A stretch of DNA of 64,000 nt from Erythrobacter neustonensis (GCF_001663175.1 NZ_CP016033.1:2418001-2482000); one strand, 5' to 3'. Shown: positions 1 through 9,635, counted from the first letter of the stretch. Made by a program: numbers and translations. The notes: generated by a model not told the origin, from the letters alone.

Positions 1-117
1 GCGCGCGAAAAACTGCGCGCGCAGTTGTGGAGCGTGCTCACGCGGCCCCCTGCGACAGTGCGGCGGCGTCCGGATGGCGGTGATATGGGCCGCCGCTATG
101 CCGGGGGCCTGCGATGA
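1..117 (+). CDS. C-terminal fragment of an unidentified protein
   Basis: The frame is open from the first base and ends at TGA 115-117, giving the last 38 residues of a protein whose beginning lies outside the window. The tail is Arg-rich (ends RRYAGGLR) with no recognisable motif. Its stop overlaps the ATG of the next gene as ATGA (114-117), which indicates translational coupling and membership of the same operon. The shared operon is the only clue to function. Confidence 0.55.
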   Translation, partial: AREKLRAQLWSVLTRPPATVRRRPDGGDMGRRYAGGLR

Positions 118-1916
118 TGCCAGCGCCCGAAACCCTTGCTGCGGTGCTGATCGGTGCTGGCGCGGCGCTTGCCGCAATTCGCTGGCTGGTGATGCGCCGC
201 GACCTGCGCACCGCCGCGCTTGCCTTGCTGACATTGGCCAGCGGCGCGCTGCTATACCTCACGCTGTTCCCGCCGATGCTTCCCTTGGGAGGCGAACGGC
301 TGATCATTGCCACCGCCGAAACGCCTGCGACCACCAAAGCAGGGGTCGGCGAGCGGCTGATCGCACTGCCCGAAGCCCCGCCGATTTCCGGGGCCGAGCG
401 TGTCCCCGATCTGGCAACCGCGCTGCGCCGCCACCCGCGCGGCTCCGCGCTCACGATCCTTGGGCGCGGGCTCACATCGCGCGACCGCGAACAGGCCGCC
501 GGCCTCCCCACCCGCTTTACCCCGCTGCCGGCGCCGCGCGGTCTGGTGCGGCTCGACCCTCCCGCCGATACGCCGGCGGGCGCGGTCTTCGTGCTCGGCG
601 GCGCGGCACACGGGCTTGCAGGCGGCTGGGCCGAATTGCTCGATCCTTCGGGCGCGCGGGTGGATCGCCGAGTGATCGGTGATGATGGCGGCTTCACGCT
701 CGGCGCTGCCGCGCGCGCGCCGGGTCTGACGCTGTTCACGCTGCGGCTGCGGAGCAACGATGGCAGCACGGTATCCGAAACGCCGGTGCCGCTGCGCACA
801 CTGGCCGAGCCCGAACCGGTGCGCCTGCTGTTGATCGGTGCGCCATCGCCCGAGAACAAGTATCTGCGCCGCTGGGCCGAAGACGCGGGGCTGGACGTTG
901 CGATCAGTCTGGCAGCGGGCGGGGGCGTGGATCTGGGCGATGGCGGCGCGCGCCTCGATCCGGGCGCGCTGGCCAAGGCCGATGTGGTGATCATCGACGA
1001 TAGCGCGCTGGGCGGCGGAACGCGGGCGGCGCTGGCGCGGGCGGTGGCGGGCGGGCTCGGCGTCGTGGTGCGGATGACGGGGCCCGCGACCGGCGCGGCG
1101 CGGCAGAACTGGCGCGCGCTGGGCATCGATGTCGGCGGCGGGGGCGATGCCGTGCCGCTCGCGCTGGCACCGCTCGCCGAGGATGCCGAAACGCTCGCTG
1201 TGCGCCGCGGACCGGCAGCTGGAGAGGTTCCGGCATCGCTCAACACGCTTGAAGACCCCATGCCGGATCTGGCGCGTTTCGCGGTGCGGGGAGGGGGCGA
1301 TTTCGTGCCCGCGCTGCGCGATGCCGAAGGCGCGGTGCTCGCCGGATGGCAGCAGCGCGGGCAGGGGCGCGCCGGACTGTGGGCGGTGGCGGGCAGTTTT
1401 GCGCTGGTGCTGGGCGGGCAGCAGGAACGCTATTACCAGTGGTGGAGCACGATGGTGAGCGCCGTGGCCCGGCCCACCCGCGCATTCCGGGCCGAGACCG
1501 CGCCGCTGGTCATGACCGGCGAACGCACCGCCTTGTGCGGGTTGACGGGCGCGCCGCGCGTGCGCGCACCCGACGGGCGAGAAACCGCGCTGGCGATCGA
1601 CCCGCGCGCAGGCCCGCGCGGCTGCGCTGCCTATTGGCCTGAACGCACTGGGGTCCACACGATCATCCAGCCGGGCGAGCAGGGCGAGCGGACATGGGAT
1701 TTTGCCGTTGTGCCTGCACAAAGATTTGGTGCCATGCGCGCGGCCCAAACCGGCGAAGCGACCGCGCGATGGGCTGCGACGCAGCGATCGGGCACCGCGA
1801 CGAGCGCGCAAGACACCGAAAGGCGCGGTCCGGCATGGCCGTGGCTGCTTGGCTGGCTCGCGGCAAGTAGCGCATTATGGCTCGCGGAGCGCCGCTGGCG
1901 GATATCGCCGGCCTGA
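114..1916 (+). CDS. Large membrane-anchored protein, function unknown
   Basis: A 600-residue protein with two hydrophobic segments near the N-terminus (about residues 8-25 and 32-52) and one near the C-terminus (about 575-592). The long region between is probably periplasmic. The middle part (about 240-345) has alternating strands and glycines (LLLIGAPSPENKYLRRW, VVIIDDSALGG) resembling the class I glutamine-amidotransferase-like fold seen in membrane proteins of MoxR/DUF58/BatA-type operons. No catalytic Cys-His pair is evident, so a structural or regulatory role is more likely. The ATGA overlap fixes the start. The family assignment is an inference from architecture. Confidence 0.8.
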   Translation: MMPAPETLAAVLIGAGAALAAIRWLVMRRDLRTAALALLTLASGALLYLTLFPPMLPLGGERLIIATAETPATTKAGVGERLIALPEAPPISGAERVPDLATALRRHPRGSALTILGRGLTSRDREQAAGLPTRFTPLPAPRGLVRLDPPADTPAGAVFVLGGAAHGLAGGWAELLDPSGARVDRRVIGDDGGFTLGAAARAPGLTLFTLRLRSNDGSTVSETPVPLRTLAEPEPVRLLLIGAPSPENKYLRRWAEDAGLDVAISLAAGGGVDLGDGGARLDPGALAKADVVIIDDSALGGGTRAALARAVAGGLGVVVRMTGPATGAARQNWRALGIDVGGGGDAVPLALAPLAEDAETLAVRRGPAAGEVPASLNTLEDPMPDLARFAVRGGGDFVPALRDAEGAVLAGWQQRGQGRAGLWAVAGSFALVLGGQQERYYQWWSTMVSAVARPTRAFRAETAPLVMTGERTALCGLTGAPRVRAPDGRETALAIDPRAGPRGCAAYWPERTGVHTIIQPGEQGERTWDFAVVPAQRFGAMRAAQTGEATARWAATQRSGTATSAQDTERRGPAWPWLLGWLAASSALWLAERRWRISPA

Positions 1917-2224
1917 TCGCAGCCGACAGCCTGATCCGGACGGGCTGGCGTATCGCCAGTTTGGCCTCTCGGCTAATCCATTTGACCGTGTTCCTAGGGT
2001 CCAACTGGCATCGCCGGAAATAAAGATATCAACCCCTGTCGCGCGTTTGAATGGCAGGCGCTGCGGGCTATGGCGTTCTGCGGCTGATTTCGTCGGGTAT
2101 TCCTCGCCTTGCGCAACAGCACAAGACCGGTGCCCGGATGCGATGCCGGAACCCGGCTTTTCTCGCGCCGGTGTGTGAGGGGGCATTGGCGAAGCGGCAA
2201 GGAGCCGGAAGGGGGGCGACCGAA
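1917..2224. other. Intergenic region, no gene seen
   Basis: 308 bases between the membrane protein and the first polysaccharide gene. No open frame here has a plausible start, ribosome site and recognisable product. The region should carry the promoter of the epimerase gene; a purine-rich ribosome site (AAGGGGGG) lies about 10 bases before its ATG. I see no clear hairpin terminator after 1916. Confidence 0.5.
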
Positions 2225-3238
2225 ATGCGCACTGTTTTCGTCACGGGGTCAGCCGGGTTCATCGGGTATCACCTGTCGGCGCTGTTGCTGGCCGAGGGGT
2301 TCCGCGTCGTCGGTTATGACGGGATGACGGACTATTACGATGTCCGGCTGAAACAGCGGCGGCACCAGATGCTGCTCCAGCATCCGAACTTTTCCTGCAC
2401 CGAGGGGCTGCTGGAGGATTTCGAGACACTGCACGCGCTGGCGCTGGCGGAAAAGCCCGATGTGATCGTTCATCTCGCCGCGCAGGCGGGGGTGCGCTAC
2501 AGCCTCGAAAACCCGCGTGCCTATGTCGATGCCAATCTGGTCGGCGCGTTCAACGTGATGGAATGCGCGCGCGAGCTTGGCGTCCAACACCTGCTGATGG
2601 CCTCGACCTCATCGGTTTACGGGGCCGAGACCGACATGCCGTTCCGCGAAGCGCAGAAGGTCGACACGCCGCTCACGCTCTACGCCGCGACCAAGAAGGC
2701 GAACGAGGCGATGGCGCATTCCTACGCGCACCTCTGGAACCTGCCGACCACGATGTTCCGGTTCTTCACGGTCTACGGGCCCTGGGGACGGCCCGACATG
2801 GCGCTGTTCAAGTTCACGCGCGGGATCCTCGAAGGCACGCCGATCGACATCTACAACGACGGCGCGATGTACCGCGATTTCACTTACGTTACCGATCTGG
2901 TGCGCGGGATCCGGCTGCTGATCGATGCCGCCCCGGTGCGGCCCGAGAGCCCGGAGGACATCGCGGACGGCGACAGCCTTTCCCCGGCTGCGCCCTACCG
3001 CGTGGTCAATATCGGCAATGGCGACAAGGTGCGGTTGCTCGATTTCGTCGAGGCGATCGAAGCCGAATGCGGGCGCGCCGCGATCCGCAACTACCTGCCG
3101 ATGCAGAAAGGCGATGTGCCCGCGACCTGGGCTGATGCCTCGCTGCTCAGGGCGCTCACCGGCTACGCCCCGCAAACGCCGTTTCGCGAAGGCGTCGCGC
3201 AGTTCGTTGCGTGGTACCGCGAATATTACGGGGTGTGA
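2225..3238 (+). CDS. UDP-glucuronate 4-epimerase-like NAD-dependent sugar epimerase
   Basis: A 337-residue extended short-chain dehydrogenase. The Rossmann motif TGSAGFIG is at residues 7-14, the active-site Ser cluster STSSVYG at about 128-133, and the catalytic YxxxK at Tyr153-Lys157 (YAATK). The early stretch YDGMTDYYDVRLKQRR is typical of UDP-GlcA 4-epimerases, which interconvert UDP-glucuronate and UDP-galacturonate in the cytoplasm. ATG 2225 is chosen because the Rossmann strand begins immediately after it; upstream codons would add an unrelated extension. It stands alone at the left edge of the polysaccharide locus and would supply UDP-GalA. The exact substrate is inferred from family resemblance. 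Confidence 0.85.
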   Translation: MRTVFVTGSAGFIGYHLSALLLAEGFRVVGYDGMTDYYDVRLKQRRHQMLLQHPNFSCTEGLLEDFETLHALALAEKPDVIVHLAAQAGVRYSLENPRAYVDANLVGAFNVMECARELGVQHLLMASTSSVYGAETDMPFREAQKVDTPLTLYAATKKANEAMAHSYAHLWNLPTTMFRFFTVYGPWGRPDMALFKFTRGILEGTPIDIYNDGAMYRDFTYVTDLVRGIRLLIDAAPVRPESPEDIADGDSLSPAAPYRVVNIGNGDKVRLLDFVEAIEAECGRAAIRNYLPMQKGDVPATWADASLLRALTGYAPQTPFREGVAQFVAWYREYYGV

Positions 3239-3363
3239 TTACTGGGCCGCGTCCGCTGCCAACAATGATGATCATCCCGAATGGTCACACCGGCCAAGAC
3301 GAACCGCCCTATAGTGATTGCGACCCCCGAGAGGAGCACGACAAAGCAAAGGCGCTGACACCC

Positions 3364-4314
3364 GTGAGCAAGGCAGACCAAAGAGCGATGGAAGGCATGC
3401 CGATACACGGCAGATCGTCCAACAGCATGTTGTGGCGGAATATTGTCTCGGCGCTACGTGTCCCGCAATGGTCGAAGAACCTGCTGATCTTCGCCCCCGT
3501 ATCGGTCACCCGGTCATTCGACGCGCAGACAGTCTTCGACGCGGCGACGGCTTTCGTCGCCTTCTGCCTCGCTGCTTCGGCAACCTATGTCGTCAACGAC
3601 CTTGTCGACCGCGAAGCCGACCGCAATCACCATCACAAGCGGTACAGGGTGTTTGCATCTGGCCAGATGTCGCCGCCTGCGGGCTTTGCGCTCATAGCCG
3701 CACTCGGGATGGCGGCGGCTCTGCTTGCAACCCGCCTGCCATGGCAGTTCGGGGTTGCCCTGCTGCTCTATGTGGCTGGCTCTCTTGCCTACTCGCTGGT
3801 GCTGAAGCGGATGCTGGCGATCGATGTCGTGACGATCGCCTGTCTTTACGTCTTGCGGATTGTCGCAGGCGACGAGGCGATCGGCGCGCAATTCGACGGG
3901 ATCGATTCATCGAACTGGATCCTCGGCTTTTGCTGCCTGTTTTTCCTGTCACTCGCGCTCGTCAAACGGTGCTCGGACCTTTCTGCGATCCGCGCAGAAG
4001 TCGACGGGCGCATGGCCGGGCGCTCCTATAGGACCGAGGACTTCCCCGTCCTGATGGCGTTCTCGGCGGCTTCCGCGATGGCCTCGATCGCGATCCTGAT
4101 GCGGTATATTGATTCAAAGACCGTCACGGAAAGTTACCGCAATCCCGATACGCTGTGGCTTGTCGTGCCGGTGATTGTTTTCTGGCTGCTGCGCATGATC
4201 CTGTTGGCGAACCGCGGCAAGATCAGGGAAGACCCGGTGGTTTTCACCTTCAAGGATCGCAAAAGTCAGATTTGCACGCTGGCTGTGGCGCTGATCGCTT
4301 TTGCTGCGGTCTGA
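3364..4314 (+). CDS. UbiA-family prenyltransferase, decaprenyl-phosphate phosphoribosyltransferase-like
   Basis: A 316-residue polytopic membrane protein with about eight hydrophobic segments. Two Asp-rich UbiA motifs are visible: NDLVDREADRNHHHKR (about residues 80-95) and KRMLAIDVVTIACLY. The NDxxDxEADR form is typical of enzymes that transfer phosphoribose from PRPP to decaprenyl phosphate (DPPR synthases) rather than of quinone prenyltransferases. The usual HPxKR is here HHxKR. The start is uncertain: GTG 3364 is listed, with ATG 3388 and ATG 3397 (GAAGG just before it) possible. The stop lies one base before the next ATG, so the two genes form an operon. Confidence 0.78.
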   Translation: MSKADQRAMEGMPIHGRSSNSMLWRNIVSALRVPQWSKNLLIFAPVSVTRSFDAQTVFDAATAFVAFCLAASATYVVNDLVDREADRNHHHKRYRVFASGQMSPPAGFALIAALGMAAALLATRLPWQFGVALLLYVAGSLAYSLVLKRMLAIDVVTIACLYVLRIVAGDEAIGAQFDGIDSSNWILGFCCLFFLSLALVKRCSDLSAIRAEVDGRMAGRSYRTEDFPVLMAFSAASAMASIAILMRYIDSKTVTESYRNPDTLWLVVPVIVFWLLRMILLANRGKIREDPVVFTFKDRKSQICTLAVALIAFAAV

Positions 4315-4315
4315 C

Positions 4316-5677
4316 ATGCGCATCCCGGCAGACCCCGAAGCGCAGCCCGCGCACCGCGCGATTGCGGTGCTGCAGGAACTGCGCGCGTATTTTTCCGGGC
4401 TGGATTCCAGGGACATGTATGCCGCGATTGCCACCGGGCTGATGATGACGGCAGTGTCGGCGTGGCGGATCAGGGACACCCAGCTGGCAACCATCGTCAA
4501 CAACTGCATTTTCGGTGCCGATTCCGCGACCTACGCGATGTGGCTCGATGCCGGCAATCCCTTGGGCCTAGGGGTGAAAAAGCATACGCTCGCAGTCCTG
4601 CTGGTCGGGGCGCTGTCAAAGCCGCTCGCTTTTGCAGGCGTGCCCGAACGGATCGCGGCGGGGCTGGCCATGGCCGCGATCTGGGGCGGCGGCGCAGGGG
4701 CCGCATTCCTCTATTTTCGCCAGGCGAAAATGGCGCGGCTTGCATCGGCAGCTTTCACCGCCCTCGCGATGTCGAGTTTCGGTTTGATAACGCATTCCGG
4801 CATCGTCGAGACTTACGGCGTTACCGTCTTGATGATCGCAGTCGCCTGCCTGATCCTTCCCGCAGCGGCCGCGATCGCAGCCGGACATACGGCCGAAAGC
4901 GCGATGATGGCTGGCGCTGTCGGCGCGGGGCTCGCGCTCGCCAACGCTCCGGCGATTGCCTTCATGCTGGTCTATTATGCCTGCCTGCCGCTGAAGCCCG
5001 GCAGCCGGGCGGACCGGCGCAAGCTCGGCCTTTGTATCGTTTTGCCGATGCTGATGACCTTGCTTGCAGTCATCGCCCCGGCAATTGTCGCCGAAGGCGT
5101 GGGCGGGACCGCGTGGCACCGCGATTATCTCGGCCGTTATGCCAGTCCGGACAACCTGACCGACGTGCAAACTCTGGCAAACTATGCCGCCGCAGTGCTG
5201 GTGTTCTCGTTTGTCGCACCGCTCGATTTCATCCAGTGCCGCTTTGTGGTCGAACACCTGTTCGCACTTTTCGACCGTCCGATTGCTGTGATCGCGTGGA
5301 CATCGGTGATCACGCTTTTGATCGCAGGCATCGCGCGCTCGGCGCGCAAGGCGCGCGGAGCAGAAGTCGGCGGTATCCTTGCCGCAGTGGCGCTGATCCT
5401 GTTGTTCTATCTGTTGTTCAACCCGGACGAAGCGTTGCTTTACAGTCCGCAGTGGCTGCTTGCCGTGTTTTTCGCCGCATCGCCCGATTTTCGCGGCGTT
5501 GCTGCCTGGGCCGGAGCGGCGGCTGCCGCCAGCCTTGCGGTCAACCTGCCACCGCTCCACGATAAACGCTCGTTCGATCCGGCGGTTTGCTGTCCCGATC
5601 CCCCGGCGAGCATGCTCCCGCGCGAACACCCCGCAGCGATCGTATTGCCACGCACCCTCTCACGGAATGCGCGATGA
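4316..5677 (+). CDS. Polytopic membrane protein, possible GT-C-type glycosyltransferase
   Basis: 453 residues with about ten hydrophobic segments and short hydrophilic loops. An early loop (HKTLAVLLVGALSK region, about residues 75-110) and a conserved-looking HRDYLGRY segment stand out, but no family motif is certain. It sits between the DPPR-synthase-like gene (1-base gap) and an acyltransferase (ATGA overlap), so it probably works on a lipid-linked sugar. A GT-C transferase using a polyprenyl-phosphate sugar donor would fit, but this is inferred from topology and context only. Confidence 0.7.
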   Translation: MRIPADPEAQPAHRAIAVLQELRAYFSGLDSRDMYAAIATGLMMTAVSAWRIRDTQLATIVNNCIFGADSATYAMWLDAGNPLGLGVKKHTLAVLLVGALSKPLAFAGVPERIAAGLAMAAIWGGGAGAAFLYFRQAKMARLASAAFTALAMSSFGLITHSGIVETYGVTVLMIAVACLILPAAAAIAAGHTAESAMMAGAVGAGLALANAPAIAFMLVYYACLPLKPGSRADRRKLGLCIVLPMLMTLLAVIAPAIVAEGVGGTAWHRDYLGRYASPDNLTDVQTLANYAAAVLVFSFVAPLDFIQCRFVVEHLFALFDRPIAVIAWTSVITLLIAGIARSARKARGAEVGGILAAVALILLFYLLFNPDEALLYSPQWLLAVFFAASPDFRGVAAWAGAAAAASLAVNLPPLHDKRSFDPAVCCPDPPASMLPREHPAAIVLPRTLSRNAR

Positions 5678-6804
5678 GCGGCGGGATAGAGCTTTCAGTG
5701 GGATCGATCCCGGCGGCGGTGCAGTCCTCGGCCCCGGCTAAGGCGGCTCGTCTCGAATACCTCGACGGATTTCGCGGGGTGGCGATCATATTCGTCGTGC
5801 TGATCCACGCCAACAATGCGATGTTGCAACGCGGTGTCGCGCTGACCCCTGACGCGTTCTCACCGGTCTGGACGGCTTTTCACATCCTGTCGCACAACGC
5901 GACCGTCTACTTCGCGCTGATATCGGGCATACTTTACGCCTATCGCCTTCACGACAAGCCGCACGCCGCCTTTCTGCGTTCCCGCTTCGAGGCGGTCATC
6001 ATTCCCTACGTCCTGGTGTCGACGGGGCTGACCGCGCTCATGCTTGCGATGGCGGCCCGCCGCAGCGGCGAATGGCCCCGCGCCCATGAAGCGCTGCTTC
6101 GGATCATCGGCAATATCCTGACCGGCGATGCCTGGAATCATCTGTGGTACATTCCGGTCGTGGCGATCCTTTACCTGATCAGCCCATTGCTTTTGCGGGC
6201 GGTGGAAAATCCGCGCACGGGCCGCGTATTCGCGGTGACGATGGTTTGCCTGCCCTTGGTGTTTTCGCGGACCGCGACAGATATCACCATTGCGATGCTG
6301 GTGTATTTCTCCGGCGTTTACACGGCGGGCCTTGTCATCGGACGCGATCCCGAGAGGATCCTCGCGCGCCTGTCACGCAGCATCGCCCCGCTTTCGTTTG
6401 TCGCCGCAGGCGCGGCTGTCACGGTGTGGTTGCTGGACCGTTCGGGGATCGAGTTTGCAGGGCCGGTTTCGTTCCGCGAAAGCGCGATCTATGTGCTGCG
6501 GATGAGCCTTGCCGTTCTGATGCTGATCGGGCTGCGGGCTGGAATGGGGTCGCTCGGCCCGGCCGCGCGGCGTGCGCTGGACCGGATCGCCGCCTATTCG
6601 TTCGGGATCTATTTCCTGCACGCGCCGCTGCTTCGCCCGATTGTAGGCGTGATCGGCCCGCTGGTTCCGGCAGGCAATCCGGCATGGGCGCTGGTGCTCG
6701 CTGTCATGGCGTCATTCGTTACAGCGCTGGTGCTGACATGGCTGGTCGTTCACGTCGTGAAGATCGCTGCGGGCAACAGATCCAAATTCCTCGTCGGCAG
6801 CTGA
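5674..6804 (+). CDS. Acyltransferase 3 family membrane protein (O-acylation of glycan)
   Basis: 376 residues with roughly ten membrane segments. The acyltransferase-3 signature is at the N-terminus: YLDGFRGVAIIFVVLIHANN, with the conserved Arg and the catalytic-type His. A later ISGILYAYR segment matches the second conserved loop. Members of this OafA/WecH family transfer acyl groups, usually acetyl, to sugars of surface polysaccharides at the inner membrane. The start overlaps the previous stop as ATGA, so it is translationally coupled to the membrane protein before it. The acyl group and target sugar cannot be read from sequence. Confidence 0.85.
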   Translation: MSGGIELSVGSIPAAVQSSAPAKAARLEYLDGFRGVAIIFVVLIHANNAMLQRGVALTPDAFSPVWTAFHILSHNATVYFALISGILYAYRLHDKPHAAFLRSRFEAVIIPYVLVSTGLTALMLAMAARRSGEWPRAHEALLRIIGNILTGDAWNHLWYIPVVAILYLISPLLLRAVENPRTGRVFAVTMVCLPLVFSRTATDITIAMLVYFSGVYTAGLVIGRDPERILARLSRSIAPLSFVAAGAAVTVWLLDRSGIEFAGPVSFRESAIYVLRMSLAVLMLIGLRAGMGSLGPAARRALDRIAAYSFGIYFLHAPLLRPIVGVIGPLVPAGNPAWALVLAVMASFVTALVLTWLVVHVVKIAAGNRSKFLVGS

Positions 6805-6851
6805 AGGCGGCGGGGGGAAGGCGCTGTGCCTTCGCCCCCACACACCGCATG

Positions 6852-8678
6852 TCAGGCCATCGGCCGGCCGCAGTTATAGGCCGGAAGCGTTCCGGTACCG
6901 GCTGTGTAGATCCCCCGATACCGCGTATGCTCGTTGGCGAGCAGATTGAGATATTCCTCGATATTGGGATAGCCGTCGCCGTCGGGATCGGCGTTTGCAT
7001 CCCACACCGCCGGATTGGTGCCGGAATACAGGCGCTCCCAGGCATCGGGCATGCCGTCCTTGTCCTGATCGGAAGGCACTGCGCCGCTGGTCGAAAGCTT
7101 CGCAAATCCGCCCGAATCCACAACGCGTGACGTCCAGCCGGTTTCGAACAGATAGGGCGCGCGGTCGCAGGTTCGCACATCTTCGACATAAAGCGCATCG
7201 ACATTGTCGCGGCAGCTGCCGTGGCGGCATAAATCGGCGCCCGAAAACGCGAGCACGTTGCGCATCGCCTGTTCCGGCGTCGAAATCATCCACGGCTCGA
7301 ACGCTTGCGCGGTTACGCCGGGCGCTCTGACGGGGCTTGTGTCTTTCACCACGTTGAGGCCGGTGATCGAACAGTTCACGCTGCCATCGGTGTTGAGACC
7401 GCAGACCTGGCCTGCCGAAACACCCGGAAAAAGGCCGACGCTGCGCAGGAACGGATCGGTAACGCTTTGACCGAACTGGCCCGCCATCCTGCGGCGCGGG
7501 GTGACGTTGTCCTTCATGTAGACACTGAAACCGCGCGGATTGGATGTCGCGCCGCTGTAGAGCGCAAGAAGATAATTGGGCTGGCTCGCCTGATATCGCG
7601 GTCCGCGCAGGTAAACATTGCCGATGTAGTTTGCGTAAGGACTTGCAAACTGGTTCGACAGCAGACCGTTTTCTTCGACGAAGTGATACATGACGTTGTT
7701 GAAAATATCGGCCTGACTTGTCGTGCCAGCGGTCACCGGGCTCACGCCGGGAGCAAGGTTCATCCCGCGCTGTTCGCCATGCTGGGTAAGATTGTAGGCG
7801 ATCGAGACGCGGTTGCCCGGCTTGATGAAGAAGGTCTTGCAGTGCAGCGCAGACGTGTGGCCCGCATTGCGGCAGATGTTCGGGCCGATGATCGACCATT
7901 GCACGGTGCAGTTCGTGCAATCGGCGAGCTCGAGGCTTTCGTCCGTCCCGAACATCGACGAAACGTGATCGATGATCTGGTATTTCGACACGTTGATGCG
8001 GATCGGATCCCCGTTGATCGATGTGCGACCGGGATGTTCGCCCAGTCTGGCGCGGATATGGCGCAGGATCATGTGGTCCCCGCCGCGCCGCGTGTCGATC
8101 AGCGCATCGACCGGGTTGTAGTTCGCCCCGAGCCGCAATTCGATACCGCCAGGCGAAGTCTGTCCGGCAATGTAGATGCGCGGGGTCGTAATGCGGATCG
8201 GCGACTGGATGACGATCGCGCCTGCCACTTCGAAGACGCAATAGCGCGGCCGGCCGCCGGGAATCTGGTAGGGCGAGGTAACCGGCAGGGCCAGCGCACA
8301 TTCGCGATAGGTGATCTTGCCATCGCCCTGAACCGCGCTGTCTTCGAGCGAGTTGATCTTGTAGACGACAGCATTGGAAGCACGCACCGATGTGGCACTT
8401 CCGAAGCCGATGGCGGTGGGGAACGCCAGCGGATGTTTCGCCCGGTCGGGGATGTTGCCGTTGTCGGGGTTTGTGAACGCATCCGCAGTGCCTGTTCCGG
8501 AGGTCAGTGTCGTCGTCGCGCTCAGCGCGGTCGTTGCCACCGGGGGGACGCTGGGTGTCAGCGTGGCCGCCCCTCCGGTCGGGGATGGAGGCCCGGCGGT
8601 GTCCTCTCCTCCACAGGCGTTAAGCGAAAGCAGCGTGGCCGCGAGCAACGGCATTGAGACGAAAGGTTTGGTGGGCAT
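6852..8678 (-). CDS. Polysaccharide lyase-like (PL1-type) right-handed beta-helix lipoprotein
   Basis: 608 residues. A lipoprotein signal (hydrophobic stretch then LNAC, Cys at about residue 22) is followed by a low-complexity Pro/Thr/Ser linker. A parallel beta-helix region then contains the pectate-lyase-like sequence IIDHVSSMFGTDESLEL and VQWSIIG. The C-terminus has Asp-rich, calcium-binding-like repeats (DQDKDGMPDAWERL, DADPDGDGYPN). Such enzymes cleave uronate polymers by beta-elimination. A predicted lyase inside a polysaccharide export locus probably trims or releases the polymer. It is a paralogue of the gene at 19341-20738. Catalytic activity has not been shown and the exact PL family is uncertain. 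Confidence 0.8.
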   Translation of the reverse strand: MPTKPFVSMPLLAATLLSLNACGGEDTAGPPSPTGGAATLTPSVPPVATTALSATTTLTSGTGTADAFTNPDNGNIPDRAKHPLAFPTAIGFGSATSVRASNAVVYKINSLEDSAVQGDGKITYRECALALPVTSPYQIPGGRPRYCVFEVAGAIVIQSPIRITTPRIYIAGQTSPGGIELRLGANYNPVDALIDTRRGGDHMILRHIRARLGEHPGRTSINGDPIRINVSKYQIIDHVSSMFGTDESLELADCTNCTVQWSIIGPNICRNAGHTSALHCKTFFIKPGNRVSIAYNLTQHGEQRGMNLAPGVSPVTAGTTSQADIFNNVMYHFVEENGLLSNQFASPYANYIGNVYLRGPRYQASQPNYLLALYSGATSNPRGFSVYMKDNVTPRRRMAGQFGQSVTDPFLRSVGLFPGVSAGQVCGLNTDGSVNCSITGLNVVKDTSPVRAPGVTAQAFEPWMISTPEQAMRNVLAFSGADLCRHGSCRDNVDALYVEDVRTCDRAPYLFETGWTSRVVDSGGFAKLSTSGAVPSDQDKDGMPDAWERLYSGTNPAVWDANADPDGDGYPNIEEYLNLLANEHTRYRGIYTAGTGTLPAYNCGRPMA

Positions 8679-8954
8679 CGACCTGTCCGAAGGGGGGGAG
8701 CGCGACTGATCCGAGTGGATCGGGCACGCCGCTACAATCGATCAGGATTTTCGGGCAACCGTCCCATGGCGCAGACGTGTCCGATGTCGGCCAAGACGTG
8801 GCAAATAATCGGCGGATCGACCAGTAATTCGCCAAAAGATATGTTGCGATCCGGCAAACCGCCAAGTGCATTGGTCGGGTTTTGCTGTCAGACCGCGAAT
8901 CGTCATCTTAAATATCGTATTGAATACTTGGAGAAAAATTTTCGCGACGAACGA
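8679..8954. other. AT-rich intergenic region upstream of the lyase gene
   Basis: 276 bases, clearly AT-richer than the surroundings (around 8900-8990, including runs such as GGAGAAAAATTTTCG). It carries the promoter region of the lyase gene, read leftwards, and the 3' flank of the deacetylase gene. No gene is seen. Confidence 0.4.
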
Positions 8955-9635
8955 TTACTGGATAATTTGGCGAATATTTACAAAAGCTTCCGCTGCGAAC
9001 AGGAATGCTGTGGCACCCCGCAGCCGCGCAAGCGCCTCGATCGCTTCGACCGAGCGTTCGTCCGGGAACGGTCGGACCTGGCTCTCGAAGTGCCGGAAAG
9101 CTTCGATCTTCCGTTCGAGAGTGTCGGAGATACCGATGAATATGTCCGGCACGAAAGCTGGTGTCACCGGCGGCGCATACCAGTTGGTTTCCGAGAGGGT
9201 TTCGTAACACAGGATACGCCGCGCGGCTGTCGTGCTGCGCGGCCGGGCTGCGACCATCGCCGCGGTAAAGATGAGCTGATGATCGGTGTGGATATCGCCG
9301 AAAAATGGCAGGAACAGCGTGTCGGGTTGCACGCCGGCGATGACGTCGCCGACCGCTGCATTGATGCGGCTGGCAGGAACCGTGTCGAGCTCGGCCGCCG
9401 GAAGATCGAGCAGATGCGTCTCGTGCACGCCCAGAACCGCATGCGCGCGGCGCATTTCGGCCTGAACCTGCGCGACGCTGTCGGCGGTATAGCGCGGAGG
9501 CTTGCCTACGGTTGCGACCAGGACATGAACCTCAATGCCCGTGGCCGTCAGCCGCGCAATCGTTCCGCCGCACCCCAGCACCTCATCGTCGGGGTGGGGG
9601 GCAACGACCAGCACGCGCCCGAATGTTTCAATCAT
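8955..9635 (-). CDS. PIG-L/LmbE-family N-deacetylase
   Basis: 226 residues. The zinc-binding family signature APHPDDEVLGCGGT lies at residues 12-25 and the second metal motif HTDHQ at about residue 117. PIG-L/LmbE enzymes remove N-acetyl groups from GlcNAc-type sugars linked to lipids, nucleotides or thiols. Here it is the last gene of a leftward three-gene unit (glycosyltransferase, formyltransferase, deacetylase) and its start overlaps the formyltransferase by 8 bases. The neighbours suggest deacetylation of an amino sugar that is then formylated, but the order of the reactions and the carrier are inference. Confidence 0.88.
   Translation of the reverse strand: MIETFGRVLVVAPHPDDEVLGCGGTIARLTATGIEVHVLVATVGKPPRYTADSVAQVQAEMRRAHAVLGVHETHLLDLPAAELDTVPASRINAAVGDVIAGVQPDTLFLPFFGDIHTDHQLIFTAAMVAARPRSTTAARRILCYETLSETNWYAPPVTPAFVPDIFIGISDTLERKIEAFRHFESQVRPFPDERSVEAIEALARLRGATAFLFAAEAFVNIRQIIQ

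Noticed and set aside
38..1261. A long minus-strand open frame opposite the first membrane protein
   Set aside because: Product is Ser/Ala/Arg-rich with no motif, while the plus-strand protein has coherent membrane segments and is coupled to an upstream gene by ATGA.
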